Assembly: GCF_026914185.1 (NCBI RefSeq)
Contig: NC_070575.1
Span: forward strand, 2,480,001 to 2,544,000
DNA: 64,000 bases
Source of the DNA: Puccinia triticina
Lineage: Eukaryota; Basidiomycota; Pucciniomycetes; Pucciniales; Pucciniaceae
Reading direction: 5' to 3'
The notes under the pieces were generated by a model. That model worked only from the letters and a program-made list of their open reading frames with translations. It had not been told where the DNA came from and made no database searches. This document shows positions 11,796-22,191 of the stretch, piece after piece; within the stretch, counting starts at the first letter, position 1; every line of letters starts with the position of its first letter. Position numbers and translations under genes: made by a program.

Positions 11796-13400
11796 AGCTC
11801 CTCAACAATCTGCTTGCCCAATTCCAACACGCCAGCCTCGACAGGAAGTGACAGTTGTATTGCATATTTGTTGCCTTCAGAGGCAGCCCGGCAAGCGTGC
11901 AGTAGTATGAGATATGGCAATTCCACTGTTTTGAGACATTGCCAGAGGTATCATCTGCAAATAAATTAATGGGCATCTGTCGGATTAACCTACCTTTGGC
12001 AGGTTGTGGCAATTTGCGCGAGGTGGCAGTGGACCTAATCTCTGTTACACAAATGAAAGGCAAACAAATTAGTGAGGCCCCATCTGTTGGGATCAGACTC
12101 CTGCTCACCCCAAAGTTGAGTGGAACACCAATCTGACAACATTCCCCAATCTCCCATATAGATCTCCAAGTATATCAAGTCAAAATGAGCCAGTTGGATA
12201 GGAACTAGTAACTCGGAGTTGTACTGCAATTCCGCACGAATATGTAGACAACTCTCATTTTGGCCGGGAAGCGGTTCCATGGTGGGTATTGCACATTTTG
12301 CGTACAGCTGGGAGTCCAAGCCATCCTTGTAGAAGAATAGGGGAACAACAATATCTCCGTTGCGCAATTGTGCAGGTTCAAAAACATAAAAATGTTGGCC
12401 ATTGGAGCGCGCATTCCCGGAGGAAGCTCTTTGAGCCATTTTGTGGACTGGGAAGATTTATACACATTGAGCCCATGACTGTCCTCTGGATAGAAGTCCA
12501 AGTGCGGATTCAAGTAAGGATTCAAGAGTTCCTGATGCAAATCCGTCAGTTGTTTTGTAAAATCACATCAAAAATGCCGCCACAAATAACTCAACTGGCC
12601 TGTTTCAGCAATGCGGACAAGCTAACGGAGTAGCATTCATTGTTCAAAATACTTGTCCGTTGATGCAACTTGATATTCAGCATTTTTTGGATATCCGCAC
12701 GCACCTTCACCAAGGTCGTCCAGTGTGGAAGCTTGCAACCAGTCAAGGAAATAATCAGGCGGAGTTGTGCATATATGTTGCAGGACATGATGTGGTGCAT
12801 ATAGCCCATCATGAGTGAGCCAATTAGATACTGTGCAACAATCAAAAGTATCCAATCAGTATTAGGCCCCTCTCAAACAGATCCACAAAACAAACAAACC
12901 TCCTTTCCTTTGAAGGGATACCATGACGGTTGGTCTTCTTTTGGCCATTTCTTAGTCAGAAATTCCCATGGGACTGGCTCATCAGCCAGCTGGTTGAGTG
13001 CCTCAAAAAGATAGTCGTCCCAGCTTATTTCACCATTGGCGTCTCCGTCTGGATCCACTGAATTATTGAACAGAGAATAAACCGCCAGGTCCAATCCTTC
13101 AAAGGGGTCACAGTCGGATTCTGAGCCGGTTGAAGAAGTATTTTCTTCCAGGCCAATAGAATCAAGCACCAGTTCATTTGCCTGCTCCCGGTCTAAATGG
13201 CCGGATTCCATGTTTTCGGCTAGGACCAGGATCACTTCAGTGTCTCCATTCTCCGTGGAATCCCTTTCCGTAAGGTTTCTTTGATGCAACACGGTGCACA
13301 TGTGTTCAGCGTAGCTCAGAGTCGGAGCCCTTCGAACACATACAAGACATCTGTAATATGTCCTGCCTGATTCCCGCCGATCTATGACAAAGTCTGGCAT

Positions 13401-14300
13401 AAAGGAACACTCTTAAGTTTCTGTTTGAAAATTTGGCAGCAGAAACGCGTATGCCCATTCACCTTTGGGCACGTTTGAACGAGTTTCACTCATTGCGCAA
13501 GTCTGCTATGGAGTTGGCTTGCGTCCTTTGGCCTCTTTGTCTAGGCTTTTCTTATCAATAAATCTAATCTGATGATTGGTTGCAATGAATATTGGGAATA
13601 TGAGCAATCTACACCAATCACCATGGAATTTAGCCCACTCCAACCTCATCTCTCACCTCTCCCCACTCAAAACAGTTGCCTCACCAAAATCTGAGGGACT
13701 GCTTCCTGTGCAACGGGAATTTGCCCAGGGGACATGGAGGAATAACCCTTCAAACAGACACAGTTTGGTGGTGCAAGGGATCCGTTGAGTCACCAGAGTG
13801 CTGACCGCATAATGCCTGAGGAGAGGCTCACTTGCAAACACCTTATCAGCCGCTTCACATGACTCATTTGTGACCGGTTGCTTGGCGATCCGAAATGTCT
13901 GAGAGCAGTTTTCCCAAGTCTCCACAGCTGATGGCTTTGATCTGGCAAACCGGGGCCTTGGAGGACCTTAAAAACGACTATCTTCCCTGCGATTATGCCA
14001 GCAACAAACCTTGTCTGACCTTCTTCACCTGTTTTGCCTCCGTCACCCAACAGAAAGATCATTGGCTCCCTTTAACTTCAACTGTTCAAAATACATACAT
14101 TAGTCATGTTGCGTCGAACTGCATCTGTCAACCAAAATACAGCCTCTCGTCAGTCTTGCGCAAGTGTTAATTGCTCTACTGCACACCTGCAATCCACCCC
14201 ACCCAATCTCTGTGAGTAGATACAAGTGTGGGATGTTTTATCCCATTCCAAGCACGCTGACCCCAAATATTACCCGGCATGACCAGAACAATACAACCAA
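13401..14300. other. No gene supported
   Basis: Open frames exist on both strands but show no recognisable domain or splice structure. The stretch separates the Plavaka pseudogene from gene B and may hold the gene B promoter. Confidence 0.35.
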
Positions 14301-15419
14301 ATGCGTGGTCAGACTAATCCCACCCCAGCCGTTCCCAATGGTGGTCACCCCCCGGCAGCAGCTCAACCCAACCCAACCCCCAGCGGCAATCGTAATGAGC
14401 CCAACGGTAACCCTGATTCAAGCAACCATGATGATCAAAGTTCTTTACCAGATGAAGAGGGGCTGTATGTTACTGCAACGGAGCTCGCAGGCCTGGTCCA
14501 ACTTGACAAGAGACACACCCAGACGTTGATCCGTCTTTTGTTGGTGAGCTGGCACACATTAATTCCTCTGATCAGATCATGCCACATCCTCAAGTTTACT
14601 CAACAAATATATATGTTTATGGTGATTGAAAGACTCCCCCCAAGGGCCAATGGCGGGTGTCAATGATGACCAACATGGCAATCCTCAACCAATTGGCCAA
14701 TGGGGTTCTGGGAACTGAGGTAGTCCCTCCGCCGGGCCCCATCCCACCACCAGTGAATCCTGCTTTGTGTGATCTCAAGGTGAGTCCATATGATCAATTG
14801 ACCCCTGTTTCATTATGCCGCAAACTTAAGCTCAGTGTTTGTTCTGGAGACATTTGTCCGCATCAAAATCTGCAAACTCCTCACTCAAGGAAATTTGGAT
14901 GCTTACAGCCGCACTCATTTGACTGGCGGTGTCCCCATCAATTGCACTCCATTGGTACTCTTGAAGGTAGGCTAAGTTCACTCTTGTTACCAAACTCCCA
15001 CGCTAAGCATTGGATCATTTTATAGGCATTCCTTGCCGCACAAACGCCCAAATTCCAAGCCAAACAACTCCCGGCCGGCTGGCCAAGAAATCATGTGTCC
15101 AACAGGAGTGTCCTGGGCATGTTGCAAGTCCTCTTGAAGCACGAGAGAGGAAATTTGTGTAATCTGGTATGTACTTTTGGTCGCAATTGGATTGAGTCCA
15201 TGTACAAACAACGGTGGGCCAATGCGTTATGTTACGATATTTAGGCCTAAACGTGTAACACATCGACCGTTATTTTTAAGAAAAAGGTGTTAATTTTATC
15301 AAAAAAATATCAAATTTTCAATACTTTACGATAAATTACGATACATTTTTGGCTGTATCTATGAAAAATGGCCAATATTTGCTGTTATTTAGGGTATTTT
15401 TGCATATTTTTGCACCCGT

Positions 15420-16251
15420 TGTGGTGGCCCCTCTCGTGGCCAGCTAGTCAGGATCATCGCCGCCGCCAGGATTGTCATCAAGAGTCCAGTTTCAGTTTCA
15501 TTCCTCAAGTCTCAAGAAACATCAAGATTCTCAAGACCCTCAACTCCCCCATTTTTCCTCATCTTTCACCCTTCTCTTCCATACTCCTTCCCCCCTCTCT
15601 TTTTTCATCTGCTGTGGGTTTATTCCCTGGTTTCTTCTGGTTCTCTTCCTTCTATTCTTTTTGTTCTGTCTGTTTTGGCCTGAGTCTTTCTGCTTCCTCC
15701 TTCCTCTTTTCCTTCTCCTTTCCTCTGGTTCTTTTTCTTCTGTCTCCTCTCACTTTCATTTCTTTGTTCTTTGACTTGTGTTCTCTGTTTCCTGTTTCTC
15801 CTGTTTGTTGTGTGTGTGTGCGCGCGTAGCGCGCGGAGGAGATGATGAAATACACGTGACATGTGGCTCTCCCGGAGTCCAAGTTCGCCGAACTTGGATG
15901 ATGGGAGAGGCATGGCATTCTGATCCCCAGAATACGGACCATCAAGAGTATATCGATCATATCTTCAGAGTTCAAACCTTCGAGCTCAGCTCGCCGATCT
16001 TTCTTCATCTAGAGTTTTCGCGATCCCCCTTCTTTCTCTTCGTTAAGATCACCTCCTACCCCCCCTTCAACAACAACAAACAACCGCCGCCGAGGATCCA
16101 AACCCCGGCGAACCTCTCAAAACCACCTAACCCCAAAGCTATCACCGATCTCATCCGCGCTCACCTTCACGGACCATCACCTCGAGGGCAGCCTAAACAG
16201 CAAACATCCCCTCAACCAACTGCCACCGCTAGTACGGACAGGAGTCCCTCA
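15420..16251 (+). repeat. 5' LTR, 832 bp
   Basis: It matches 19975-20806 over its whole length with about three substitutions. It is C/T-rich in the first half, with a GTGTGTGTGCGCGCG stretch in the middle. It ends in CA two bases before the primer-binding site. Confidence 0.95.
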
Positions 16252-16253
16252 TT

Positions 16254-16303
16254 TGGTCCCCCAAGCCGGGATCGAACCAGCGACCTCAAGATTTACAGTC
16301 TTG
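16254..16303 (+). promoter_or_regulatory. Primer-binding site complementary to 50 nt of tRNA-Tyr
   Basis: The minus strand of this 50-nt stretch folds as tRNA positions 27-76. It has a 5-bp anticodon stem with a 7-base loop and GTA anticodon, a 5-base variable loop and a 5-bp T stem with a TTCGATC loop. The 3' acceptor strand TTGGGGG, discriminator A and CCA follow. No D-arm precedes it and no intron is present. It starts two bases after the LTR. An ordinary primer site needs only about 12-18 of these bases. Confidence 0.85.
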
Positions 16304-16655
16304 TACTGTGGTTTTGAGGCCGTTTGGCGGTTATCAGTATTCTTTTCTTTCGATCCTTTCTCTGAATTTTCTTATCCATCCAAATCCACGAGGATTCCAG
16401 CTGAACGGAGTCTGGTTCTTTTCTCTTGACTATCCCGCACATCCACGACCACAAACAACCTCGATCGATCGTGCGGGCCTCTCTCCTTGAGCGGATTCCT
16501 TTGAGGCGCCGACGGTGCCTCAGAGCAATTCCCTCTCAATCTCATCGATCTACTCCTTGTTTCAAAGGATCAAGACGACCCCTATCTCTCAATCGCTCTC
16601 TTGGATTCGATTCTGTCTTTCTTTTAGGGTTCAGCGGCGGGGCACTTGGGTTGTA

Positions 16656-16738
16656 GAAGTAAGTCCCCACCAAATCAGTGGCACCTCTGAAGTTCTACCC
16701 GTCTTTTGTCAAAACATCATCGCCACCGCTGTGAGCCG
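16656..16738 (+). repeat. Internal repeat R, copy 1
   Basis: It begins AGAAGTAAGTCC and ends GTGAGCCG. Related ~85-bp blocks lie at 18656-18742 and 19789-19870, at the junctions between the leader, the gag-like module and the integrase module. All three contain a GTAAGT splice-donor consensus. Confidence 0.7.
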
Positions 16739-16809
16739 CCCTTGTACGTCTCTCTGTATCATTTGCAGTTTTGAGTTCATCTACGTCGGACGTTGTCCGG
16801 CCAGCGAGG

Positions 16810-19800
16810 ATGGTCAAAATCGACGATGAGGATCGGGACCTTGAATTTGACGGGACAAATGTCGAGGGGTTCCTCGAAGCATACCAAACAGCAGCTAAAG
16901 AGGACGGCGCATCAGAATTTGACATGGCCTATCAGCTCGAGTGCTTCATTTCAACGTACGATGTTCTAGATGTGGTCGAGACCCTCGATGGATTTGAGGA
17001 TCACGACTGGGCGAAGCTCAAAGCATCAATGCTTGCTTACTGGGGTCGAGCTGATGTATCTCGGTTCTTGCGTCAAGATCTTGAAGCTCTAGTGCGGACG
17101 TGGTCCGCAAAAGGAGGAATTTCTTCAGTTAACGACTACCAGATCTTTCGGCAGTCCTGGGATCCGATTCAGTCATCCCTGCTTAGGAACAATCAGATCG
17201 GTACCGTTGAAGAGATCAAAACTGACTTTTATCTCGCCTTCTCCGTTGGTATTCAAGAGCAAATCCGGGCCGAGCTGATCAGGAAGAAGATAAGGATAAC
17301 CACGCGCAATCAACGATTTCAGCTCCCGAGTTTTGAGAAGCTCAGCGAAGCTGTCAATCAGGTCATGCTGAATCTGGAAGCCGACCAACATGCCACGGAA
17401 TTCTTGGATTCACGCAAATCCTCACCGCCGGTGGACGAATTTCCTAAGGTGCCGCGATCATCAAGGAAGCACTGTGAGAGGGAACTCTCAGATCCCCAGG
17501 TTCCTCAAGCCCCAGATTCAAAGCCTAGTCTTCCCAATCGCCGCGTCGGCATTGTAGAGTTCACACTTCAGGATCTAGAATTCCTAGCTCAATCGTGGTC
17601 AGAAGAGGAGGGCAGATCGTTCGCTGAGGATTGTCCAGTCTTCTGCCGATCTTGGGATTCCCTTTTTTCCGCGCTAGTTGGGAAGTCCTTTTATATCAAC
17701 ACTCTTGAAGAAGTTAAGAGCTCGTGTTATGAAGTATTTTCCCTGATCGCTCAACCTTCATCGCTCAGTTCACCGGAAGCAGCCTCCGATTCAGATCAGA
17801 AAGACTTTTCCTTGACTAGTCCAATTGCGTCTCCGTCTCTTGTCGAAAATGTTCAATGCCATCCTGCCCGAAAACAACCTGATGATCTCAAGCCCTTCAA
17901 AATCCTTCCTGTATTCTATCCTCCAGGCCTCAGTCTCTCCAAGGAGCCCACTTGTACGTTTGCCGACCCGCAAGAAAAAGATGTCAAGAAGGCTATTTTA
18001 GATCCGAAGCCGCCCTCAGTCATTGCATCCAATCCCTTTCCCCGAGGCAATCAATCCAACCCTTCTCAAGGTTCTTTCAAGGATCCCATCTCTGTGTCCG
18101 ATCCAGTCACATCCTTATCCACAGTTGAATCTTTTAGATCCAACCCCTTCCAAAGACAAGATGATATTCGCCAGTCTCCCGAGGGTCTCGGTGCATCCTT
18201 TCCCCCAGGTCTTGGTCTCTCCAGGGAGTCCGCGCGTACGATCCCCGGGTCAGAGTTGAACACTGATTCCGAGTTTTCCCAACAAACAATCAAAGAGCCG
18301 ACGACCTCGCGTGATTGTGTCAGGAATCTGAGTGTTGGTCTCTGCGCAAACCCTGGTCCCGAATCCTGGGATGTCTTGGATTCTAGATCGCTCGACAAAT
18401 GGGTCCGGGCTCCTCTTAACCTGATTGGCTTCCGTGATCTCCTTGCCTGTCATCGCGGTCCATCCTTTCAGATCAACTCAAGCGGTTCTCTTGTCTCGCA
18501 TGGCAAAGTGGATCCTGGACTTGCATGGAGTCGAACTGGAGTAGGCTCCGATTCAATCCCAACATCCGAAGATCGCCTCCGAAATGAGGGTAAACTACCT
18601 TTACTTCAGCCGGAGCGCGGTCGAGGAGGCTTAGTTTTAGTGGAGGCAAGGAGTATAGAAGTAAGTTCTCTCCTTAGTATGCGCCTCCGGGTAGATACCT
18701 ACCGTGTTGTAAAAACTCTACATCCTGCCACTCTCGTGAGCCGTACTTGGTCGCTTTTCTCTTTTCCTAGTGAGGTGTCGATACGGCCGATTACTCTCAA
18801 TCGTTTCAGCAAGATCAAGCCGCCCTCCTTTCATCCGAAAGAGGACGATGAGTGGGTTCGGAAGCTGAAACTCAAGGGGAAGCGCTCAACTCTTTGGGTT
18901 CCTCAACTTTCTAGCGCGAATCTTAGCCCGCTGACCTCAACTCAGAAGGCTATCGGTCTGAAACAACCAACCAACATGGTTCTGATCAGCCAGCCCCGCC
19001 AGCTCGCGGAGCGCTTGGTTCAGCTTGAAGATCCGCTATCGTTCGACGGCGCGGAGTTGCTCTTCACGCCAGAAGGTCATCTCCATAAAAGGAATAAGCT
19101 ATCCGTGTTTTATCTTGAGAAGGTTTTGATTACGGCTTTGTTTCAAGATCCTCGTTCAATTGGGATCAAGACGTTTCAGGAGCTCCTCCGCAACAAGGGT
19201 ATGGTTGAGCGGGGACACGGCCCTCTGAAAGCGGCGTTAGTCAAGCTGGCGGGCGAGTCAGGCAAGAACTGCCGGAAGTTCCTGCCTTTGGTCTTGTTTG
19301 CCAATCGTATTTCAACTAAGCGCACGACGGGTTATTCCCCGTATGAGCTTGTCTTCGGGCAGCGTGGGGCCCTGCCAATCGATTTGGACATTGAATCCTA
19401 CCTCGGCGTCGACTGGGAAGAAGTCCGCGACACGACAGATCTCTTGGTAGCACGGTCCAAGCAGCTTGAGAGGAGCGAAGATTCTCGGCGTCTCGCGTAC
19501 GAGAGGATGATGAATTCGCGTGAAGAGTCCGTTCGATACTGGCAAGAGAAGAACTTCGGGAAATTCCGGCATCCGCTCCAGTCTGGCGACCTCGTCCTCG
19601 CCTACAACCGATCTCTAGAAGTGCAATGGGGCAGCTTTTCGCCCACAAGTGGAACGGCCCCTACCAAATTGTCAAGCAGGTTCAAGGGGGCTCCTACGTC
19701 CTCGCCGAGCTTGACGGGACGGAGCTCAAACGCCGTTTCGCGGCGGATCAGGTCAAGCGGTACTTTCCGCGTGGGGGCATTACTGACCAGAAGTAAGTCC

Positions 19801-19866
19801 CCCTCCTTAGTATGCACCTTAGGGTTCCTCTACGCTGTTTGTAAGCATTACGTCGCCACTTCGTGA
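16810..19866 (+). CDS. Gag-like protein fused to integrase C-terminus (Ty3/Gypsy remnant)
   Basis: ATG 16810 opens a ~1018-residue frame. Residues ~1-190 look like a retrotransposon gag domain (acidic start, then helical capsid-like blocks with the repeated SWD motif). A second diverged copy of part of this domain follows at about 17560-17750. The middle is Ser/Pro-rich and repeats a PPGLSLSKE / PPGLGLSRE motif. The C-terminal ~200 residues match the end of a Gypsy integrase (VERGHGPLKAALVKL, TGYSPYELVFGQ). There is no protease, reverse transcriptase or RNase H. At about 19627-19630, in a G run, one missing base shifts the frame; the true integrase end continues in the other frame to TAA near 19796. 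With a 99.6% identical LTR pair, this gene arrangement probably arose before the last transposition and is mobilised in trans. Confidence 0.8.
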   Translation: MVKIDDEDRDLEFDGTNVEGFLEAYQTAAKEDGASEFDMAYQLECFISTYDVLDVVETLDGFEDHDWAKLKASMLAYWGRADVSRFLRQDLEALVRTWSAKGGISSVNDYQIFRQSWDPIQSSLLRNNQIGTVEEIKTDFYLAFSVGIQEQIRAELIRKKIRITTRNQRFQLPSFEKLSEAVNQVMLNLEADQHATEFLDSRKSSPPVDEFPKVPRSSRKHCERELSDPQVPQAPDSKPSLPNRRVGIVEFTLQDLEFLAQSWSEEEGRSFAEDCPVFCRSWDSLFSALVGKSFYINTLEEVKSSCYEVFSLIAQPSSLSSPEAASDSDQKDFSLTSPIASPSLVENVQCHPARKQPDDLKPFKILPVFYPPGLSLSKEPTCTFADPQEKDVKKAILDPKPPSVIASNPFPRGNQSNPSQGSFKDPISVSDPVTSLSTVESFRSNPFQRQDDIRQSPEGLGASFPPGLGLSRESARTIPGSELNTDSEFSQQTIKEPTTSRDCVRNLSVGLCANPGPESWDVLDSRSLDKWVRAPLNLIGFRDLLACHRGPSFQINSSGSLVSHGKVDPGLAWSRTGVGSDSIPTSEDRLRNEGKLPLLQPERGRGGLVLVEARSIEVSSLLSMRLRVDTYRVVKTLHPATLVSRTWSLFSFPSEVSIRPITLNRFSKIKPPSFHPKEDDEWVRKLKLKGKRSTLWVPQLSSANLSPLTSTQKAIGLKQPTNMVLISQPRQLAERLVQLEDPLSFDGAELLFTPEGHLHKRNKLSVFYLEKVLITALFQDPRSIGIKTFQELLRNKGMVERGHGPLKAALVKLAGESGKNCRKFLPLVLFANRISTKRTTGYSPYELVFGQRGALPIDLDIESYLGVDWEEVRDTTDLLVARSKQLERSEDSRRLAYERMMNSREESVRYWQEKNFGKFRHPLQSGDLVLAYNRSLEVQWGSFSPTSGTAPTKLSSRFKGAPTSSPSLTGRSSNAVSRRIRSSGTFRVGALLTRSKSPSLVCTLGFLYAVCKHYVATS
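18656..18742 (+). repeat. Internal repeat R, copy 2
   Basis: It begins AGAAGTAAGTTC, contains CCTTAGTATGCGCCT and ends GTGAGCCG. It lies between the gag-like part and the integrase part and is read through in the long frame. Confidence 0.7.
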
Positions 19867-19870
19867 GCCG
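19789..19870 (+). repeat. Internal repeat R, copy 3
   Basis: It begins AGAAGTAAGTCC, contains CCTTAGTATGCACCT and ends GTGAGCCG, just after the genuine integrase stop in the alternative frame. It is closer to copy 2 in the middle and to copy 1 at the start. Confidence 0.7.
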
Positions 19871-19961
19871 CCTTTGGGACCTTTGTTTGGGTTTTCTTTC
19901 CAGGTTTCTGCCTCTGTCTTTGGCCGTAGGGAACGTCGAAGGAGTCTGGGGACAGACTCCA

Positions 19962-19974
19962 AGTGGTGGGTGGA
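19962..19974 (+). promoter_or_regulatory. Polypurine tract of the Gypsy element
   Basis: GTGGTGGGTGGA directly precedes the 3' LTR. It is G-rich though not purely purine, and its position fits the plus-strand priming site. Confidence 0.55.
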
Positions 19975-20806
19975 TGTGGTGGCCCCTCTCGTGGCCAGCT
20001 AGTCAGGATCATCGCCGCCGCCAGGATTGTCATCAAGAGTCCAGTTTCAGTTTCATTCCTCAAGTCTCAAGAAACATCAAGATTCTCAAGACCCTCAACT
20101 CCCCCATTTTTCCTCATCTTTCACCCTTCTCTTCCATACTCCTTCCCCCCTCTCTTTTTTCATCTGCTGTGGGTTTATTCCCTGGTTTCTTCTGGTTCTC
20201 TTCCTTCTATTCTTTTTTTTCTGTCTGTTTTGGCCTGAGTCTTTCTGCTTCCTCCTTCCTCTTTTCCTTCTCCTTTCCTCTGGTTCTTTTTCTTCTGTCT
20301 CCTCTCACTTTCATTTCTTTGTTCTTTGACTTGTGTTCTCTGTTTCCTGTTTCTCCTGTTTGTTGTGTGTGTGTGCGCGCGTAGCGCGCGGAGGAGATGA
20401 TGAAATACACGTGACATGTGGCTCTCCCGGAGTCCAAGTTCGCCGAACTTGGATGATGGGAGAGGCATGGCATTCTGATCCCCAGAATACGGACCATCAA
20501 GAGTATATCGATCATATCTTCAGAGTTCAAACCTTTGAGCTCAGCTCGCCGATCTTTCTTCATCTAGAGTTTTCGCGATCCCCCTTCTTTCTCTTCGTTA
20601 AGATCACCTCCTACCCCCCCTTCAACAACAACAAACAACCGCCGCCGAGGATCCAAACCCCGGCGAACCTCTCAAAACCACCTAACCCCAAAGCTATCAC
20701 CGATCTCATCCGCGCTCACCTTCACGGACCATCACCTCGAGGGCAGCCTAAACAGCAAACATCCCCTCAACCGACTGCCACCGCTAGTACGGACAGGAGT
20801 CCCTCA
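19975..20806 (+). repeat. 3' LTR, 832 bp
   Basis: Same length as the 5' LTR. The differences seen are one G/T within a T run, one C/T in CCTTCGAG versus CCTTTGAG, and one A/G near the end. The end is followed by the CCGT duplication. Confidence 0.95.
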
Positions 20807-20843
20807 CCGTGGGTGTTATAGTTAACTTGTTTTATACACTCAA

Positions 20844-22191
20844 CACCAGGAAAAAAAAATAGTCACTTGATGACAAGTGACATCATGCCAGCTCCAGCGG
20901 GCTACCCACCATCTACCCACCATCTACCCATCATCTACCCACCATCTATCCACCATCTAACCAGTTTAAGAATTTCCACAGGAGATCCTCAGTTTTTGCT
21001 GGGAACCACTGATCCCCATTTCTGGTCAGCTGATACTCAGCTTTAGCTCCCAGCTTATGCTCAGCTTTGGTGCCCAGCTCATGCTCAGCTTTGTTGCCTA
21101 GATCAGAACCAGTCCTGGCCAAGCTTATTTTCAGCTTTATTCCAGTCATGGCTCAGCTTAGACTCAGATTAGGACTATCATTGGCCCAGCCAATGCTCAG
21201 CTTTGGACCATTATTGGCTCAGCTGATTTTCAGCTTTGGATAAATCTCGGCCCAGCCAATGCTCAGATTCTGAGTCTGACCACTACTGTAACAGCTTATG
21301 CTCATCTATGGACCAGCCTTGGCTCAGCTGATGCTCAGCTGTGGACCAACCTTGGCTAAGACAATGCTCAGCTGTGGACCAGCCTTGGCTCAGCTGATGC
21401 TCAGCTGTGGACCAGCCTTGGCTCAGCTGATGCTCAGCTGTGGACCAGCCTTGGCTCAGCTGATGCTCAGCTGTGGACCAGCCTTGGCTCAGCTGATGCT
21501 CAGCTGTGGACCAGCCTTGGCTCAGCTGATGATCAGCTGTGGACCAGCCTTGGCTCAGCTGATGATCAGCTGTGGACCAGCCTTGGCTCAGCTGATGCTC
21601 AGCTGTGGAACAGCCTTGGCTCAGGTGATATTAATCTTTTGAATAGTCTCAAAAAATCTGATACTCAGCTTTGGAACAGCCTTGGCTCAGCCAATGCTCA
21701 GCTTTGTACCAGCATTGGCTCAGCCAATGCTCAGCTTTTAAAAAATTTTGGTCCAGCTGGTGTTAATCTTTGGAACAGTATTGTCCCAGCTGATCCTAAG
21801 CTCTGCACAAGCCTTTTCCAAGATGATGCTCAGCTTTGGACCATTGTTGGCTAAGCTGATGCTCAGATTTGGAATATTCTTGGTCCAGCTGACACTTGGG
21901 TTTGTTTCAGGCTTGGAATATCCAATGCTCAGCTGTGGCCCAGGCTCAGCCAATGCTCAGCTTTGGCCCAGGCTCAGTCAATGCCTACTGCTCAGCTTAT
22001 GATGAGCATCAGCTGTTCCTGGGAAAAAATTAGGATCAGCTGACTGTGCCACATTAAGTGCTCTGGTGCAGTCCTGCAAGCTCTAAAAGTGCTGGTGGAG
22101 CAGACTTGGAGCAGCGCTGGAGTAGCTCTGGAGCAGAAACCAAAGCTGCATCATGTCACTTGCCATCAAGTGACTATTTTTTTTCCTGGTG
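20844..22191. mobile_element. TIR element filled by a 33-bp minisatellite
   Basis: Inverted ends of about 45 bp start CACCAGGAAAAAAAA and continue TAGTCACTTGATG. The right end has one fewer A and a few mismatches. A 3-bp repeat CAA flanks it at 20841-20843 and 22192-22194. CAC-type ends with a 3-bp duplication suggest a CACTA-like non-autonomous element. There is no transposase; the body is a tandem repeat. Confidence 0.7.
20990..22000 (+). repeat. 33-bp minisatellite array with degenerate flanks
   Basis: Between about 21300 and 21625 a 33-bp unit (CAGCTGTGGACCAGCCTTGG and GCTCAGCTGATG) repeats nearly perfectly about ten times. Outward from this core the units become degenerate. CAGCTG and TCAGCTGA palindromes occur in every unit. 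Because 33 is divisible by three the core stays open and would give an 11-residue repeat, which I do not regard as a real protein. Confidence 0.9.

Larger units (their letters stand above)
8557..13400 (-). pseudogene. Plavaka-type DNA transposase, decayed
   Basis: Read on the minus strand, blocks follow the order expected for the Plavaka class of fungal transposases (Kyakuja-Dileera-Zisupton relatives). The N-terminus (13400-12873) has a C2H2-like finger and an acidic segment. Next come the blocks at 12845-12591, 12540-12035 and 12108-11800. The last of these holds the LFADDTSGN motif typical of the family. A block with the NPCRMC motif lies at 10763-10500. The long catalytic-core region is at 10503-9269, with motifs such as DTPVKILHVFLLG and FESFNSLL. 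C-terminal remnants lie at 9202-8927 and 8859-8557, the latter starting NVQHDC. Several frame changes and a ~1 kb insertion make it non-functional. Assignment rests on remembered family motifs. Confidence 0.75.
15420..20806 (+). mobile_element. Young non-autonomous Ty3/Gypsy retrotransposon
   Basis: Two 832-bp LTRs (15420-16251, 19975-20806) differ at only about three positions by eye. They start TGTGGTGGCCCC and end in CA. A 4-bp direct repeat CCGT flanks the element at 15416-15419 and 20807-20810. The internal region has a tRNA-Tyr-type primer-binding site, a gag-like frame and the end of an integrase, but no protease, reverse transcriptase or RNase H. Movement must therefore have depended on enzymes from another element. 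It is inserted in the small TIR element of 15210-22279. Confidence 0.92.

Noticed and set aside
15620..16008. Arg/Lys/Glu-rich frames in the Gypsy LTRs
   Set aside because: They are the complement of a C/T-rich LTR tract and occur identically in both LTRs; low-complexity artefacts.
16254..16303. Possible tRNA-Tyr gene on the minus strand
   Set aside because: The 5' half (acceptor strand and D arm) is absent and the CCA is encoded, so it is a reverse-transcribed primer footprint, not a gene.
21298..21642. Open frame encoding an 11-residue repeat (LMLSCGPALAQ)
   Set aside because: It follows from a 33-bp minisatellite being divisible by three; there is no start context or domain, and the frame breaks where the repeat decays.
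20990..22000. CRISPR-like array
   Set aside because: Units are contiguous with no unique spacers, the genome is eukaryotic and no cas genes are present.
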